Source: Sulfidibacterium sp964549335 (lineage in GTDB: Bacteria; Bacteroidota; Bacteroidia; Bacteroidales; F082). From it: a stretch of DNA of 58,598 nucleotides. Numbering within the stretch: position 1 is the first letter of the stretch; each line of letters begins with the position of its first letter. Under the pieces are notes generated by a model that saw only the letters and a list, made by a program, of their open reading frames with translations, did no database searches and was not told the origin of the DNA. Both the position numbers and the translations under genes were made by a program. Below are positions 9,139 through 17,269 of the stretch, one piece after another. The DNA lies in contig CAZJUQ010000004.1 in assembly GCA_964549335.1 (NCBI GenBank), positions 1 to 58,598 of the forward strand, written 5' to 3'.

Positions 9139-10491
9139 TTAGTGTTTCTTTCTTTTGTTTTTTTCGGGGATAATGTCGTATTCCCAAAGTTTATTGCCGT
9201 TTGTATCGAAATAAGTTAGGTGCAGAACTCTCTTTTTTGCGGGTCCCGATATTTTTATTTCGGCGAAATTACGTTGCATAATTACTGAGCCCGGCACTCT
9301 CAGAGTGTTTTTTTGATTAATTCCGTTTGTATTGGGTCCTGAATTAAGAGGCGAAGATGTTATGTCCCAAATTACCGGTTTACCCTCTTGTTTTAAAACC
9401 GATAGTTCCGAGAAATGCACATCTCCTGTGATAAATATAACGTTTTTAATGTTTTGGGAATAAATAAAGTCGATAATACGTTGGCGTTCTTTGTCGAAGC
9501 CGTAATTTGTGTAAGCTTCGAACATGCCGGTATTTGACAGGAATTGCCCTCCCATAACAACGAATTTAAATGTGGCGTAACTGCTTGCCAGATTATCGAA
9601 CAGCCATTGCAACTGTTTTTCTCCGAGTTCGGTTTTATATCCGTGTTTGTAATTCCGTCTGTTGGCGTCGCGGTACCAGCGGTTATCGAGCAAAAAGAAA
9701 TCGGCATCGCCCCACTGAAAGGAAGTTGTGGTCCCTTTTATATCGCCTGTGCCGTACGAGGGATTAGCCCAAAAAAGTTTAAAAGCTTTCAGAGTAAGAT
9801 TTTTGTTCCAAAAACTTTTGTCGCTGTCGTTGGGCCCGAAATCGTGGTCGTCCCAAATGGCATAATTATGTACCGACGCCATAAAAGGTTGCAGTTGTGG
9901 AGTTGCCCTGTCGTGGGTATAACGGTGAATTATTCCTGTCCAGCTGTTCCAGTCGGGTTCGCGCAAATAGATGTTATCGCCGAGCCAAAGCATAAAATCG
10001 GGATGTTTTTCCAGCATGCTTAAGTAGATGTCGTATCCTCCGCCGTATGGCCGTCCCGGTCTGTCGTATTTTTTTTCATTTATGTATGTGCCGCTGCCCG
10101 TCACGAAACTGAAATCGGGCGGGTCGCCCCGCCATTTCCACAATTTTTGCGACTGAAAACGTGTTTGGTAGTCGAAGTGCAGTAATTTGCCGTTTATATA
10201 AACTTGGTATTGATAAATGTTTCCCGGTTCGAGGGTGTCGGCAACAAGCAGGGCTGTAAAGGCTTTCTCTTTTGACGTGTGAACCTTGCCGGTGTAATGT
10301 GCTGCGGAGGGGGTATCAATGTTCCAGTATTTTACAACAACATCGGCTCCGGTTTTTGTTTGTAGCCAAATTGCCGCCTCTTTCATTGTGCTGTATCCTA
10401 ACATGGGACCCGATTGCAGCAACTCTTGTTGTGCATTCAACGTAAATTGAAACAATAACGTCAATGCGAGCAGAACAGATAATTTTTTCAT
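9139..10491 (-). CDS. PhoD-like alkaline phosphatase, secreted
   Basis: A 450-residue protein with a signal peptide (about 1-20, ending TLNAQ), an N-terminal fibronectin-like domain (GPMLGYSTMKEAAIWLQT), and a PhoD-type metallophosphoesterase domain. Metal-ligand motifs are visible: GSGTY, LWLGDNIYLRE, IWDDHDFGPND and FITGDVHFSELS. PhoD family enzymes hydrolyse phosphomonoesters or phosphodiesters outside the cytoplasmic membrane and use iron and calcium. It follows an NPP-like phosphodiesterase by 8 bases and precedes the AddB-like gene by 18, so both phosphoesterases are co-transcribed with repair genes. Substrate is not predictable; phosphate scavenging is the simplest inference. Confidence 0.88.
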   Translation of the reverse strand: MKKLSVLLALTLLFQFTLNAQQELLQSGPMLGYSTMKEAAIWLQTKTGADVVVKYWNIDTPSAAHYTGKVHTSKEKAFTALLVADTLEPGNIYQYQVYINGKLLHFDYQTRFQSQKLWKWRGDPPDFSFVTGSGTYINEKKYDRPGRPYGGGYDIYLSMLEKHPDFMLWLGDNIYLREPDWNSWTGIIHRYTHDRATPQLQPFMASVHNYAIWDDHDFGPNDSDKSFWNKNLTLKAFKLFWANPSYGTGDIKGTTTSFQWGDADFFLLDNRWYRDANRRNYKHGYKTELGEKQLQWLFDNLASSYATFKFVVMGGQFLSNTGMFEAYTNYGFDKERQRIIDFIYSQNIKNVIFITGDVHFSELSVLKQEGKPVIWDITSSPLNSGPNTNGINQKNTLRVPGSVIMQRNFAEIKISGPAKKRVLHLTYFDTNGNKLWEYDIIPEKNKRKKH

Positions 10492-10499
10492 GGTATTGA

Positions 10500-11738
10500 T
10501 TATTTTAACATCTCTTTTACAGTATTAAAATTACCGTCGGTTTTTGCGGGTTTAAGGTTTAAAATGTGTGTGACAAGAGGATAGATATTAATATTTTCGA
10601 AAACATGATGGCGGTATCCCTTTTTAAAAGCCGGACCTGCGGCATAAAATATGGCATGCATGGCTCTCCAGTTGTTGTCGTAACCGTGTGTACCTTTTTC
10701 GTTACGCATATCTTTTTCGTTTAGATAGAGGCTCCAGGTCGTATCGGCAACCACTGTCAAATCGAGAGTGCGGGGATTGGTTCCGTAATGCAGCCGAGGG
10801 GGTAAACCGTTGTGTTTCCAAACCGAAATATGCCGACACTTTTTAAGCTGTCCGTAAACTTTTTCCACTCTTCCCGCTTTTACTTTAAGGTTAAAAACCG
10901 GATTTCCGCCGTTTATTATTTCAATATCCGATGTATCTATCAGTTTGTCGAGAAGAAGTGCTTTGTTTGATGAAATTTCGCCCATTCCGTGATCCGATGT
11001 TATTATGAAATTGAATTTGTCGAAGTCGGGCAGTTTTCTCATTTTATTAAAGAAGGTGCCGAGCCATTTGTCAAGTTGTTCTACGGTCTCTTTGGTTTTA
11101 GTACCGTAAGGACCGTCGATATGTCCGGTATGGTCGGGTTCGTGATAATACCACAAAATAAGATGCGGGCGTATCTTCGGGGGCAGATTAAGCCAAGTGG
11201 TTATCGAGTCGATACGGCTTTCGAAAGGTAAAGATTGGTTGTAATTGTAACGTCGTTGCGGCGCTATCCCACGGATGTCGGCTTCGCTTCCCACCCAAAA
11301 GAGTACGGCATTGTTCAAGTGTTGTTTTTGAGCCGTTACCCAAAGGGGTTCGCCACCGTAAAAAACTCCGTCTCTTACGCTGTTTCTGTCGGTTATACTG
11401 TAATTTCTGTGTAATAGCGGTGCGTAAAAGTTGTTTAATACAATGCCGTGGTGGTCGGGGTATAATCCGGTGGCAATGCTGTAATGGTTAGGGAAAGTTT
11501 TGGAAGGAAAACAGGGTTTTAACTCGGCAAAAACACCTACGCTTGCCAGTGAGTCGAGCACGGGTGTGTTGAAACGTAGAGGATAGTCCCACCTGAACCC
11601 GTCGAGCGAAAGCATTATTAAATATGGCTTGTCACCGTCAGGCGTGCCGCCCTTTTTTGTTGTTTTACAGCCGTATATCGATATGGTAATTGCAACTGCA
11701 ATAAAGAGGGCAAATCTTTTTACAAATCTCTTTTTCAT
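10500..11738 (-). CDS. Nucleotide pyrophosphatase/phosphodiesterase (NPP) family lipoprotein
   Basis: A 412-residue protein with a lipoprotein signal ending ISIYGC (lipobox). The alkaline-phosphatase-superfamily NPP domain shows MLSLDGFRWDY with the first metal aspartate, PSKTFPNHYSIATGLYPDHHGI with the nucleophilic threonine and the TG.yP.hHGi motif, YYHEPDHTGH, and TSDHGMGE. These are the expected two-zinc ligands of ectonucleotide pyrophosphatases, which cleave nucleotide or phospholipid phosphodiesters. Length fits bacterial NPPs. It is the first gene of the packed minus-strand operon that ends with recF, and its own start lies after a 122-base gap with only an imperfect -7 box (TACTTTTA, about 11754-11761). 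Confidence 0.9.
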   Translation of the reverse strand: MKKRFVKRFALFIAVAITISIYGCKTTKKGGTPDGDKPYLIMLSLDGFRWDYPLRFNTPVLDSLASVGVFAELKPCFPSKTFPNHYSIATGLYPDHHGIVLNNFYAPLLHRNYSITDRNSVRDGVFYGGEPLWVTAQKQHLNNAVLFWVGSEADIRGIAPQRRYNYNQSLPFESRIDSITTWLNLPPKIRPHLILWYYHEPDHTGHIDGPYGTKTKETVEQLDKWLGTFFNKMRKLPDFDKFNFIITSDHGMGEISSNKALLLDKLIDTSDIEIINGGNPVFNLKVKAGRVEKVYGQLKKCRHISVWKHNGLPPRLHYGTNPRTLDLTVVADTTWSLYLNEKDMRNEKGTHGYDNNWRAMHAIFYAAGPAFKKGYRHHVFENINIYPLVTHILNLKPAKTDGNFNTVKEMLK

Positions 11739-11803
11739 CGATTTTAATTTCGGATAAAAGTAAAGAAAAATCGGTTGAAATTATAAAGGGATAAAATTTT
11801 TAA

Positions 11804-11823
11804 CATCTCCGTAGCAGGAGACG
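11804..11823 (-). terminator. Possible terminator of the Cys-motif protein gene
   Basis: On the minus strand, 38 bases past the stop at 11861, a 7-bp stem (CGTCTCC with GGAGATG, one G-T pair, six-base loop) is present, but the following bases are TTAAAAATTTT rather than a clean T-run. It may act as a weak terminator ahead of the NPP operon. Confidence 0.3.
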
Positions 11824-11860
11824 GGAAATTATTACAAAAAGCGGCAACGGCGGAAAAATA

Positions 11861-12625
11861 TCAATCGAGCCCCGGCCTTTTAAAATCCATGCAACCGGGA
11901 AAATCGGTTAAAAGGTTGTTTTTTATTCGCGTCAAAAGCAGTAATATTTGATATATGTCGTTGTCGCCACCTTCGAACATGTTTGTAAAAAGGATGTACC
12001 AGGCCGATATTGAACGGTTTATCATTTCCGTCAACGTTTTAACGGTGCCGTTTGCATCTTTTTCGGCATCATTTGCGTTTTTGTCTGTTTCGGCAGAGAT
12101 ACCTTTGCTGTAATATGCCCGCGAAATTTTCAAATACAATTTGAGTTGATAATTTACAATAATGTCTATCATTCCGTTTAAGAGTTCTTCTTTACCGATT
12201 TTTAGCGTTGCATTATTAACCTTGTAAGCTCCTCCGAGTTCAGTTTCAACGGCAACAATAGATTTGTTTTCCATCTGTTTGTCGAGCCAATCGTCAACCA
12301 TATCTTCATATTTCCTTCCCGATTTAAGGACATCGTTGCTGACGGCTTTTCTTTGGAAAAGGTCGAATTTTACCTGTTTTGGAATATCATCGAAAACTGT
12401 TAAGTCGATATTTTCTTTTTTGGCTGTTTTTTCGATAAATGTTTCGGCTTGCGGTAAGGCGGCATCAACATTTTCCCAAAAGGCACGGTTTTCAGTATCC
12501 TGTTTCGACAGCTCTTCTTTTGTGCTTTTCTCACCGTTTACAAATGCAATGCACTGTGCCGTAAACGGACACCGCTTACACCAACGGTCGCAATATGCAA
12601 AAATGTTTTCGATATAATGGTTCAT
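11861..12625 (-). CDS. Hypothetical protein with N-terminal CX3CX2CX5C motif
   Basis: A 254-residue cytoplasmic protein, family not recognised by name. The N-terminus carries four cysteines at residues 12, 16, 19 and 25 (CDRWCKRCPFTAQC), spaced CX3CX2CX5C, suitable for a metal or [4Fe-4S] site. The rest is predicted mainly helical, acidic and Lys-rich, with no signal peptide or membrane segment. The middle and C-terminal region (LKLYLKISRAY, ISAWYILFTNMFEGGDNDIYQILLLLTRIKNNLLT) is amphipathic helix. The start lies 21 bases after the stop of the upstream lipoprotein gene, suggesting one transcript. It is a real gene by length, codon use and conserved-looking motif, but no function should be assigned. 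Confidence 0.75.
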   Translation of the reverse strand: MNHYIENIFAYCDRWCKRCPFTAQCIAFVNGEKSTKEELSKQDTENRAFWENVDAALPQAETFIEKTAKKENIDLTVFDDIPKQVKFDLFQRKAVSNDVLKSGRKYEDMVDDWLDKQMENKSIVAVETELGGAYKVNNATLKIGKEELLNGMIDIIVNYQLKLYLKISRAYYSKGISAETDKNANDAEKDANGTVKTLTEMINRSISAWYILFTNMFEGGDNDIYQILLLLTRIKNNLLTDFPGCMDFKRPGLD

Positions 12626-12646
12626 GAAAAAAGGGGAAAAGTTTGT

Positions 12647-13621
12647 CTATTGTTTGAATTTGAATCCCAAGTCGTAATCTTCTACAAGTTTTCGCTCGGA
12701 GGTAACTGTCATGGGTACCGATTGATGTACCGTGTGACGCGAGGCAAACAGACCTACCCCTCCGTTTATGTTTGTAAAAACGGGTATCTCTTGCAGTAGT
12801 CCCGTAGAGCCGTTGTTTATTTCGATGTAAGTATCCAGCTCTTGCGATGCACAAGCCACATAAACGTCGATATTTCCTGTCCACCGTTCCACGTTTAAAA
12901 TCTTTTCCAGTTTGTTTTCAAGAAGTTTGTAAAAGTTTTCGCCCGAATAACCTATTGCCATGTTTTCGTAACCCGATGTTGATATTGAATGTTTCATTCC
13001 GAGGTGCCACGATATTGATTTGTAAAGTGTATCGGAGGTTCCGGGCAACAACTCTTTGTAATGGAAAATCATATCCACTTCGTAGCGTTTTCCGTTTATT
13101 GCCGAATTCCATTTTATCTCTTTGTCGGAAGTAAAAGATATGGTACGTACCGGATAAGAGATGTGGAAATTGTTAACGATTTTTGTTTTTGCAGTGATAT
13201 CTTTGTTGTTAAGTTTTACCTTTAATGTGTATTCTGCCTCCTGATCCAATTTTGCGGTGGAGTAATACATCAGCTGGTCGGGATAGTAGAAAATGGAGTC
13301 TCCTGCATTTTTATTGTGAATGGTAATGGTATCGAAAGTTATAACGGGCAGATTATTACCGTTTTTACGTCCTGTCAGCGTTACTTCCAGTTTGGAGGAA
13401 TAGTTGCTCGAGTCGGGGTTTTGGGCAAATTCGAGAGCATTGCCCGGACCCGAAAAGGCTTTTGTTACCTTTAGCCAGATAGTGTCGTTTTGAAAGTCGA
13501 GGAGTCCGTAAACAACTGGAATTTCCTTGTAATCGGCATAAAGGTTAACGTCGTTGTCGCAGCCCGTAAACAAAATTGCAATTAAGAGTGCCGGGATAAA
13601 CGGATATATATGTTTTTTCAT
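12647..13621 (-). CDS. Uncharacterised lipoprotein, possibly DUF4249-related
   Basis: A 324-residue protein with a lipoprotein signal whose lipobox is LFTGC at about residues 17-21. The mature part is beta-rich (EIPVVYGLLDFQNDTIWLKVTKAFSG, YTLKVKLNNKDITAKTKI), followed by a long C-terminal domain. Overall architecture resembles the DUF4249-type lipoproteins of Bacteroidota, which also start with a PVVYGLLD-like strand and an extracellular-type beta domain, but the match is by eye and weak. A TACCTTTG -7 box lies 48 bases upstream. It is followed after 21 bases by the Cys-motif protein. The product is probably exposed in the periplasm or outer membrane. Confidence 0.7.
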   Translation of the reverse strand: MKKHIYPFIPALLIAILFTGCDNDVNLYADYKEIPVVYGLLDFQNDTIWLKVTKAFSGPGNALEFAQNPDSSNYSSKLEVTLTGRKNGNNLPVITFDTITIHNKNAGDSIFYYPDQLMYYSTAKLDQEAEYTLKVKLNNKDITAKTKIVNNFHISYPVRTISFTSDKEIKWNSAINGKRYEVDMIFHYKELLPGTSDTLYKSISWHLGMKHSISTSGYENMAIGYSGENFYKLLENKLEKILNVERWTGNIDVYVACASQELDTYIEINNGSTGLLQEIPVFTNINGGVGLFASRHTVHQSVPMTVTSERKLVEDYDLGFKFKQ

Positions 13622-13668
13622 AAATCAATTTTATTTGTCGAGTAAATAACCCATTGAAAATGGTTGGG

Positions 13669-13676
13669 CAAAGGTA
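13669..13676 (-). promoter_or_regulatory. Candidate -7 box for the lipoprotein gene
   Basis: TACCTTTG on the minus strand (plus-strand CAAAGGTA) matches TAnnTTTG and ends 47 bases before the ATG at 13621. No TTG lies at the usual -33 distance. Confidence 0.45.
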
Positions 13677-13786
13677 AATATTAAATTGCTAATATACCAT
13701 TAAAAATTCCTTTAATTACCGCAGAATACAACCCTTACCGTTATTTCCTTTTCAGTGTTGCTTAAAGAACAATTAGCCGTAAAAGA

Positions 13787-13814
13787 GTTATGCGGGAAAA
13801 TCTCCCGTCATAAC
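13787..13814 (-). terminator. Probable terminator of the Rh-type transporter gene
   Basis: The arms GTTATGCGGGA (13787-13797) and TCCCGTCATAAC (13803-13814) pair over 11 bp with one bulged T and a five-base loop. On the minus strand the hairpin is followed by TCTTTT, and it lies 52 bases past the transporter stop at 13866. Confidence 0.5.
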
Positions 13815-13865
13815 CCTTTAAACTTTGAAAAAGGCAAAATGGAACCGCCTAACGGTAATATTACA

Positions 13866-15038
13866 TCAATTTGCCGCTGTAAATTCTTCCGAATCGGTGT
13901 ACGGAATTTGACGGTGTCCCGCAAGAGATATTATTTTGCCTATTATCAAGCCGGCGATTACGGAAACAACGATGGTTATTGCAATTCCCGACAGTTGGGC
14001 ACCTGCATCAATGCCTTTGACAACCACAAGAGCCGCCAGACCTCCGAAAATACCCGGAATGCCGTGCAGATTGGAGACCCCGCATGTGTCGATTATTTTC
14101 AAACCCTTTTGCAAACGCGATTGAACCAGTGCAAAACCCGTAACGGAGAGTGCTCCGGCAATAATGCCGATAATTATTGCTTCGGTATTGGAGGCGGTAT
14201 TACAGACCGAACCTATTGCGACGCCTCCGGCGAGTGACGCATTGGCAATGTCGGCGGCTTCAATTTTTCCGCGCAACATAACGGTAAAGAAATATGTAAT
14301 CAACGTGGCTCCGCTCAATGCCAATACCACATTAACGGCCGTATGTACAACTTCGGACGGGATGACCAGGGCGGCACAAAAACTCGGCCAGAAAATCCAT
14401 AAAATCATACTGCCGAGTAACGAGAATCTGTCGCTTGTGTAATCGGTTTCAATTTCTGCACCGTACTCGTTTTTTGTTGTCATCGATAATGCCACGCCGA
14501 GTCCGAACAGAGCTCCGAACGAGTGAATTACAATGGAGCCGCCGGTATCGATAAAGCTGCCCTCTTTTATCAATCCCAGACCGTTGTCGAGGGTAATCCA
14601 TTCGTTAAACATGTATGCCGGTACGAATAACAGACCGAGTAACAGATATTGGTTCATTTTGAGACGCCCCAATACCGCTCCGGCCGTTATCAACAAACTT
14701 GCCGCTGCAAATTCCGACAATATCAAAGTGTCTATTTCGGAGCCTTTGTCGCCAAACCAACCCGTACCTGCAATAAAAATATATACGGGAATGGATATGC
14801 TTACCAAAAGAAACGTTGCCGTCAATGCCGACCTGCCGTATTTTCTTACGAATACCATAAGGAATCCGAAACCCACAAGGAGCATTGCCATAATGTGAAT
14901 AGCGCGGTAATACTTTTGTCCGTCGGCAAGGGATGCCAATGCCTCGGAAGAGACTCCCTGGGCTTGTAATTTGTTTCCTGCCATTAAAAAAATGATAAAT
15001 AGGGAAACGATTTTTGAAACTTTTTTGAAATTGTCCAT
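13866..15038 (-). CDS. Rh-type ammonium channel
   Basis: I chose the ATG at 15038 (MDNFKKVSKI), which puts a clean signal sequence (about 1-27) at the front; an ATG 33 bases upstream is also open. The 390-residue protein has about eleven membrane segments. Conserved stretches match Rhesus-type rather than Amt-type channels: HIMAMLLVGFGFLMVF, FIDTGGSIVIHSFGALFGL with the first pore histidine H172 and D164, ADIANASLAGGVAIGS, and DTCGVSNLHGIPG with the second histidine H325. Amt/Rh proteins conduct ammonium or ammonia (Rh perhaps CO2) across the inner membrane. No GlnK/P-II gene is beside it, which is usual for Rh and unusual for Amt. The gene stands alone downstream of pyrI. Confidence 0.9.
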   Translation of the reverse strand: MDNFKKVSKIVSLFIIFLMAGNKLQAQGVSSEALASLADGQKYYRAIHIMAMLLVGFGFLMVFVRKYGRSALTATFLLVSISIPVYIFIAGTGWFGDKGSEIDTLILSEFAAASLLITAGAVLGRLKMNQYLLLGLLFVPAYMFNEWITLDNGLGLIKEGSFIDTGGSIVIHSFGALFGLGVALSMTTKNEYGAEIETDYTSDRFSLLGSMILWIFWPSFCAALVIPSEVVHTAVNVVLALSGATLITYFFTVMLRGKIEAADIANASLAGGVAIGSVCNTASNTEAIIIGIIAGALSVTGFALVQSRLQKGLKIIDTCGVSNLHGIPGIFGGLAALVVVKGIDAGAQLSGIAITIVVSVIAGLIIGKIISLAGHRQIPYTDSEEFTAAN

Positions 15039-15323
15039 TTTATGAAAATTTACTGTTTTAAAAAGTGGCAAATGTCCAACATATTTTCTGTTTTATTTCA
15101 GAGGCAGGCCAAATATTTAGCGCTCCTTTTAAAATTGTTATTTGGTTTCAATAAATATAGCTGTAAATTGCCATAAGAGAAAGGCAATCAGGCTGTTAAT
15201 AATTAACATAACCTTTGGGTTTCAAGCCGGTGGAACCGGTGTGGATTTGAAAATAAATCGAGATGCTCCGTTAAATCCGGATACCGATGTCTGTTTTGAA
15301 AAATAATATGTCAGTCCTGCCGG

Positions 15324-15791
15324 TTAAATAAACTCGGTTTCGTTAAGCGGAAAAGTTTTTTCGCAATAATGACAAGCGAGTTTTGTGTTTCCGTGGTGGT
15401 CTGTTATCACCTTGAATTTGGTGTTCACATTTTGGTTGTTTGTAACGCATTTGGGATTTTTACATTTGGCAATGTTTTCCACTTCGTTTGGCAGGTTTAT
15501 ACGGCTTTTGTTTATTACATCGTAATTTTTTATTTCGATTAGAGTGGCATTTGGAGCCACAAGTGCTATTTTGTTTATTTCGTCGGGTTTGAAGTATTTG
15601 CCGCTTATTTTGATGATACCTTTTTTGCCCAGTTTTTTGCTGGAGAGGTTGGTGCCGAAATAGACCTGGTTTTTGCTCTCTTCCAATTCCAAAATTTTAA
15701 ATACTCTGAATGTGTTTTCCGATTTTATATGGTCTATCACCGTGCCGTTTTCTATTGCCGACACTTTCAGTTCGGTTCTTTTATTATTCAT
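15324..15791 (-). CDS. pyrI: Aspartate carbamoyltransferase regulatory subunit
   Basis: A 155-residue protein with the PyrI architecture: N-terminal allosteric domain (VSAIENGTVIDHI near the start, VFKIL strand, then KLGKKGIIKISGKYF) and C-terminal zinc domain with C110, C115, C140 and C143 (CKNPKC and CHYC). In E. coli PyrI dimers bind CTP/ATP and join two PyrB trimers into the c6r6 holoenzyme. It lies 28 bases after pyrB, in the order pyrB-pyrI, so both subunits are made together and the enzyme is probably feedback-regulated. All four zinc cysteines are present, so assembly with PyrB is expected. Confidence 0.97.
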   Translation of the reverse strand: MNNKRTELKVSAIENGTVIDHIKSENTFRVFKILELEESKNQVYFGTNLSSKKLGKKGIIKISGKYFKPDEINKIALVAPNATLIEIKNYDVINKSRINLPNEVENIAKCKNPKCVTNNQNVNTKFKVITDHHGNTKLACHYCEKTFPLNETEFI

Positions 15792-15819
15792 GGTAAAATT
15801 TTGTTTTAAGTTAAAAAAA

Positions 15820-16740
15820 TTATTCCTTAAGTCCGAGTATTGCCGCTATCAAAGCTTGCCTTACGTAAACCCCGTTTTTTGCCTGTTGAAAATAGTATGC
15901 TTTGGGGTTGTCGTCAACATCTTCGCTTATTTCGTTTACCCTTGGCAAAGGGTGCAGCACCCTCATTGTCTCTTTCGAGTTTTTCAGCATGCTGTTTTCG
16001 AGCACATAAGAATTTTTAACCTTTTCGTATTCCAGCGGGTCGGGAAACCGTTCTCCTTGAATACGGGTCATATAAAGTATGTCGGCAACATTGATAACAT
16101 CGTTGAGTTCGGTGTATTGGTGGTATTCCAGTCCGGCATCTTTAATCCATTTTTTGACCGAGCTGGGGAGTTTGAGGCTGACGGGCGAAACAAGGTGAAA
16201 GGTGGTGTTGAACATACTCATTGCTTGCACGAGCGAATGAACCGTTCTTCCGTATTTCAAGTCGCCCACAAGGGCAATGTGGAGGTTGTCGAGAGTGCCT
16301 TGTGTTTTCCAGATGGAATAGAGGTCGAGAAGACATTGTGTAGGGTGCTGGTTTGAACCGTCGCCGGCGTTAATTATGGGTACGGGCGATACTTCGCTGG
16401 CAAATCTTGCACTTCCGTCAAGAGGGTTGCGCATAACAATAAGGTCGGAATAGTTGCTTACCGTCAAAATGGTGTCTTTCAACGATTCGCCTTTTCTCAC
16501 GCTTGACGTGTCGGCACTGGCAAAACCGATAATACTTCCTCCGAGGTATTGCACGGCACTCTCGAAACTCAAACGCGTACGGGTTGAAGGCTCGAAAAAC
16601 AACGATGCAATAACATAATTGTTTAAAATATGTTGCCTTTGATCTTTTTCAAAATCTTCGGCTATTTCCAATATTTTAAAAATCTCCTCCTTGTTGTAGT
16701 CGCTTATGGACACAAGGCTTCTGTTTTTTAAATTAATCAT
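15820..16740 (-). CDS. pyrB: Aspartate carbamoyltransferase catalytic subunit
   Basis: I start the gene at ATG 16740 (MINLKNRSLVSI), giving 306 residues, close to the 311 of E. coli PyrB. An in-frame ATG at 16782 lies directly against the T-run of a terminator hairpin and has no room for a ribosome site. Motifs: FFEPSTRTRLSFE (residues 49-60, carbamoyl-phosphate site), NQHPTQ, and VLHPLPRVNEI near the C-terminus. The enzyme joins carbamoyl phosphate to aspartate, the committed step of pyrimidine synthesis, in the cytoplasm. It is first in pyrB-pyrI. Its start overlaps the end of a leader reading frame that crosses an intrinsic terminator, suggesting attenuation. Confidence 0.97.
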   Translation of the reverse strand: MINLKNRSLVSISDYNKEEIFKILEIAEDFEKDQRQHILNNYVIASLFFEPSTRTRLSFESAVQYLGGSIIGFASADTSSVRKGESLKDTILTVSNYSDLIVMRNPLDGSARFASEVSPVPIINAGDGSNQHPTQCLLDLYSIWKTQGTLDNLHIALVGDLKYGRTVHSLVQAMSMFNTTFHLVSPVSLKLPSSVKKWIKDAGLEYHQYTELNDVINVADILYMTRIQGERFPDPLEYEKVKNSYVLENSMLKNSKETMRVLHPLPRVNEISEDVDDNPKAYYFQQAKNGVYVRQALIAAILGLKE

Positions 16741-16876
16741 AAAATGAATTATTTGGGTTTCTGTTTTTAAATTCAACGGCATAAAAAAAACGGCTGTTGC
16801 CGTTTAAATGGTGGATAATACTTACAATTAATAAGGTATTTGACTGCTGTTTCGTAATACTCTTGTCCGATATCAT
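16733..16876 (-). CDS. Candidate pyrB leader peptide (47 codons)
   Basis: An uninterrupted frame runs from ATG 16876 (preceded by an in-frame GTG) to a TAA at 16735-16733, eight bases inside pyrB. The peptide begins MISDKSITKQQS and ends NPNNSFYD. The frame passes right through the terminator hairpin at 16783-16805, so a ribosome translating it close behind RNA polymerase would prevent the hairpin. In E. coli pyrBI a 44-codon leader peptide plays this role when UTP is low and polymerase pauses. The peptide itself shows no conserved domain. Whether it is translated is inference: the frame, its position and the hairpin are seen, translation is not. Confidence 0.4.
   Translation of the reverse strand: MISDKSITKQQSNTLLIVSIIHHLNGNSRFFYAVEFKNRNPNNSFYD
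16783..16805 (-). terminator. Intrinsic terminator (attenuator) in the pyrB leader
   Basis: On the minus strand, AAACGGC (16805-16799), a four-base loop AACA, GCCGTTT (16794-16788) and further Ts to 16783 form a perfect 7-bp stem with an eight-base T-run. It lies 43 bases upstream of the pyrB ATG and downstream of the likely promoter. No other gene ends here, so it is best read as a conditional attenuator. Confidence 0.75.
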
Positions 16877-16903
16877 CACGGTGGATTTTTATTTACCGGA
16901 ATG

Positions 16904-16911
16904 CAAAATTA
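16904..16911 (-). promoter_or_regulatory. Candidate -7 box for pyrB
   Basis: TAATTTTG (minus strand, 16911-16904) matches TAnnTTTG. It would start a leader of about 155 bases that contains the leader frame (ATG 16876) and the terminator. The nearest TTG is only 15 bases upstream, shorter than the usual 17-23, so the -33 element is doubtful. Confidence 0.4.
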
Positions 16912-17269
16912 ATGTATTGTGAAGTACAAGATAACATTTACGGCAAAAACTTATGAAAATATTATTAACAAAACCGGTTGTGGCGGAATGTTTAATTCTA
17001 TGTTATTGATAAAAGTTATTTCCGTCAATTTGAATGAGGCGTCACAAGGATGAAATCTGCAGGTTGTTGATACGCGTTAAATGAAATATAGAGAGACTAT
17101 TTTCCTAAAAATGGAAAACATATGCGGGTTGATTTGACAAAAAAATTATTTAAAAACTGAAACACAGCGGATTGGTATTTAGGTATGATATTTGAAAAAG
17201 CAAACGTTTTTTATAAAACAAATGTTAATAATTTAGCAAAAGTTTGTTGACAATATACAGGGGAAGAGA
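16912..17269. other. Non-coding region between the pyrB leader and the MFS gene
   Basis: This AT-rich stretch separates divergent transcription units. No open frame with coding character was found. No exact TAnnTTTG box was seen ahead of the MFS gene. I see no repeat or RNA gene here. Confidence 0.5.

Noticed and set aside
16741..16782. ATG 16782 as the pyrB start
   Set aside because: It touches the terminator T-run, leaves no ribosome site and gives a PyrB N-terminus longer than the family.
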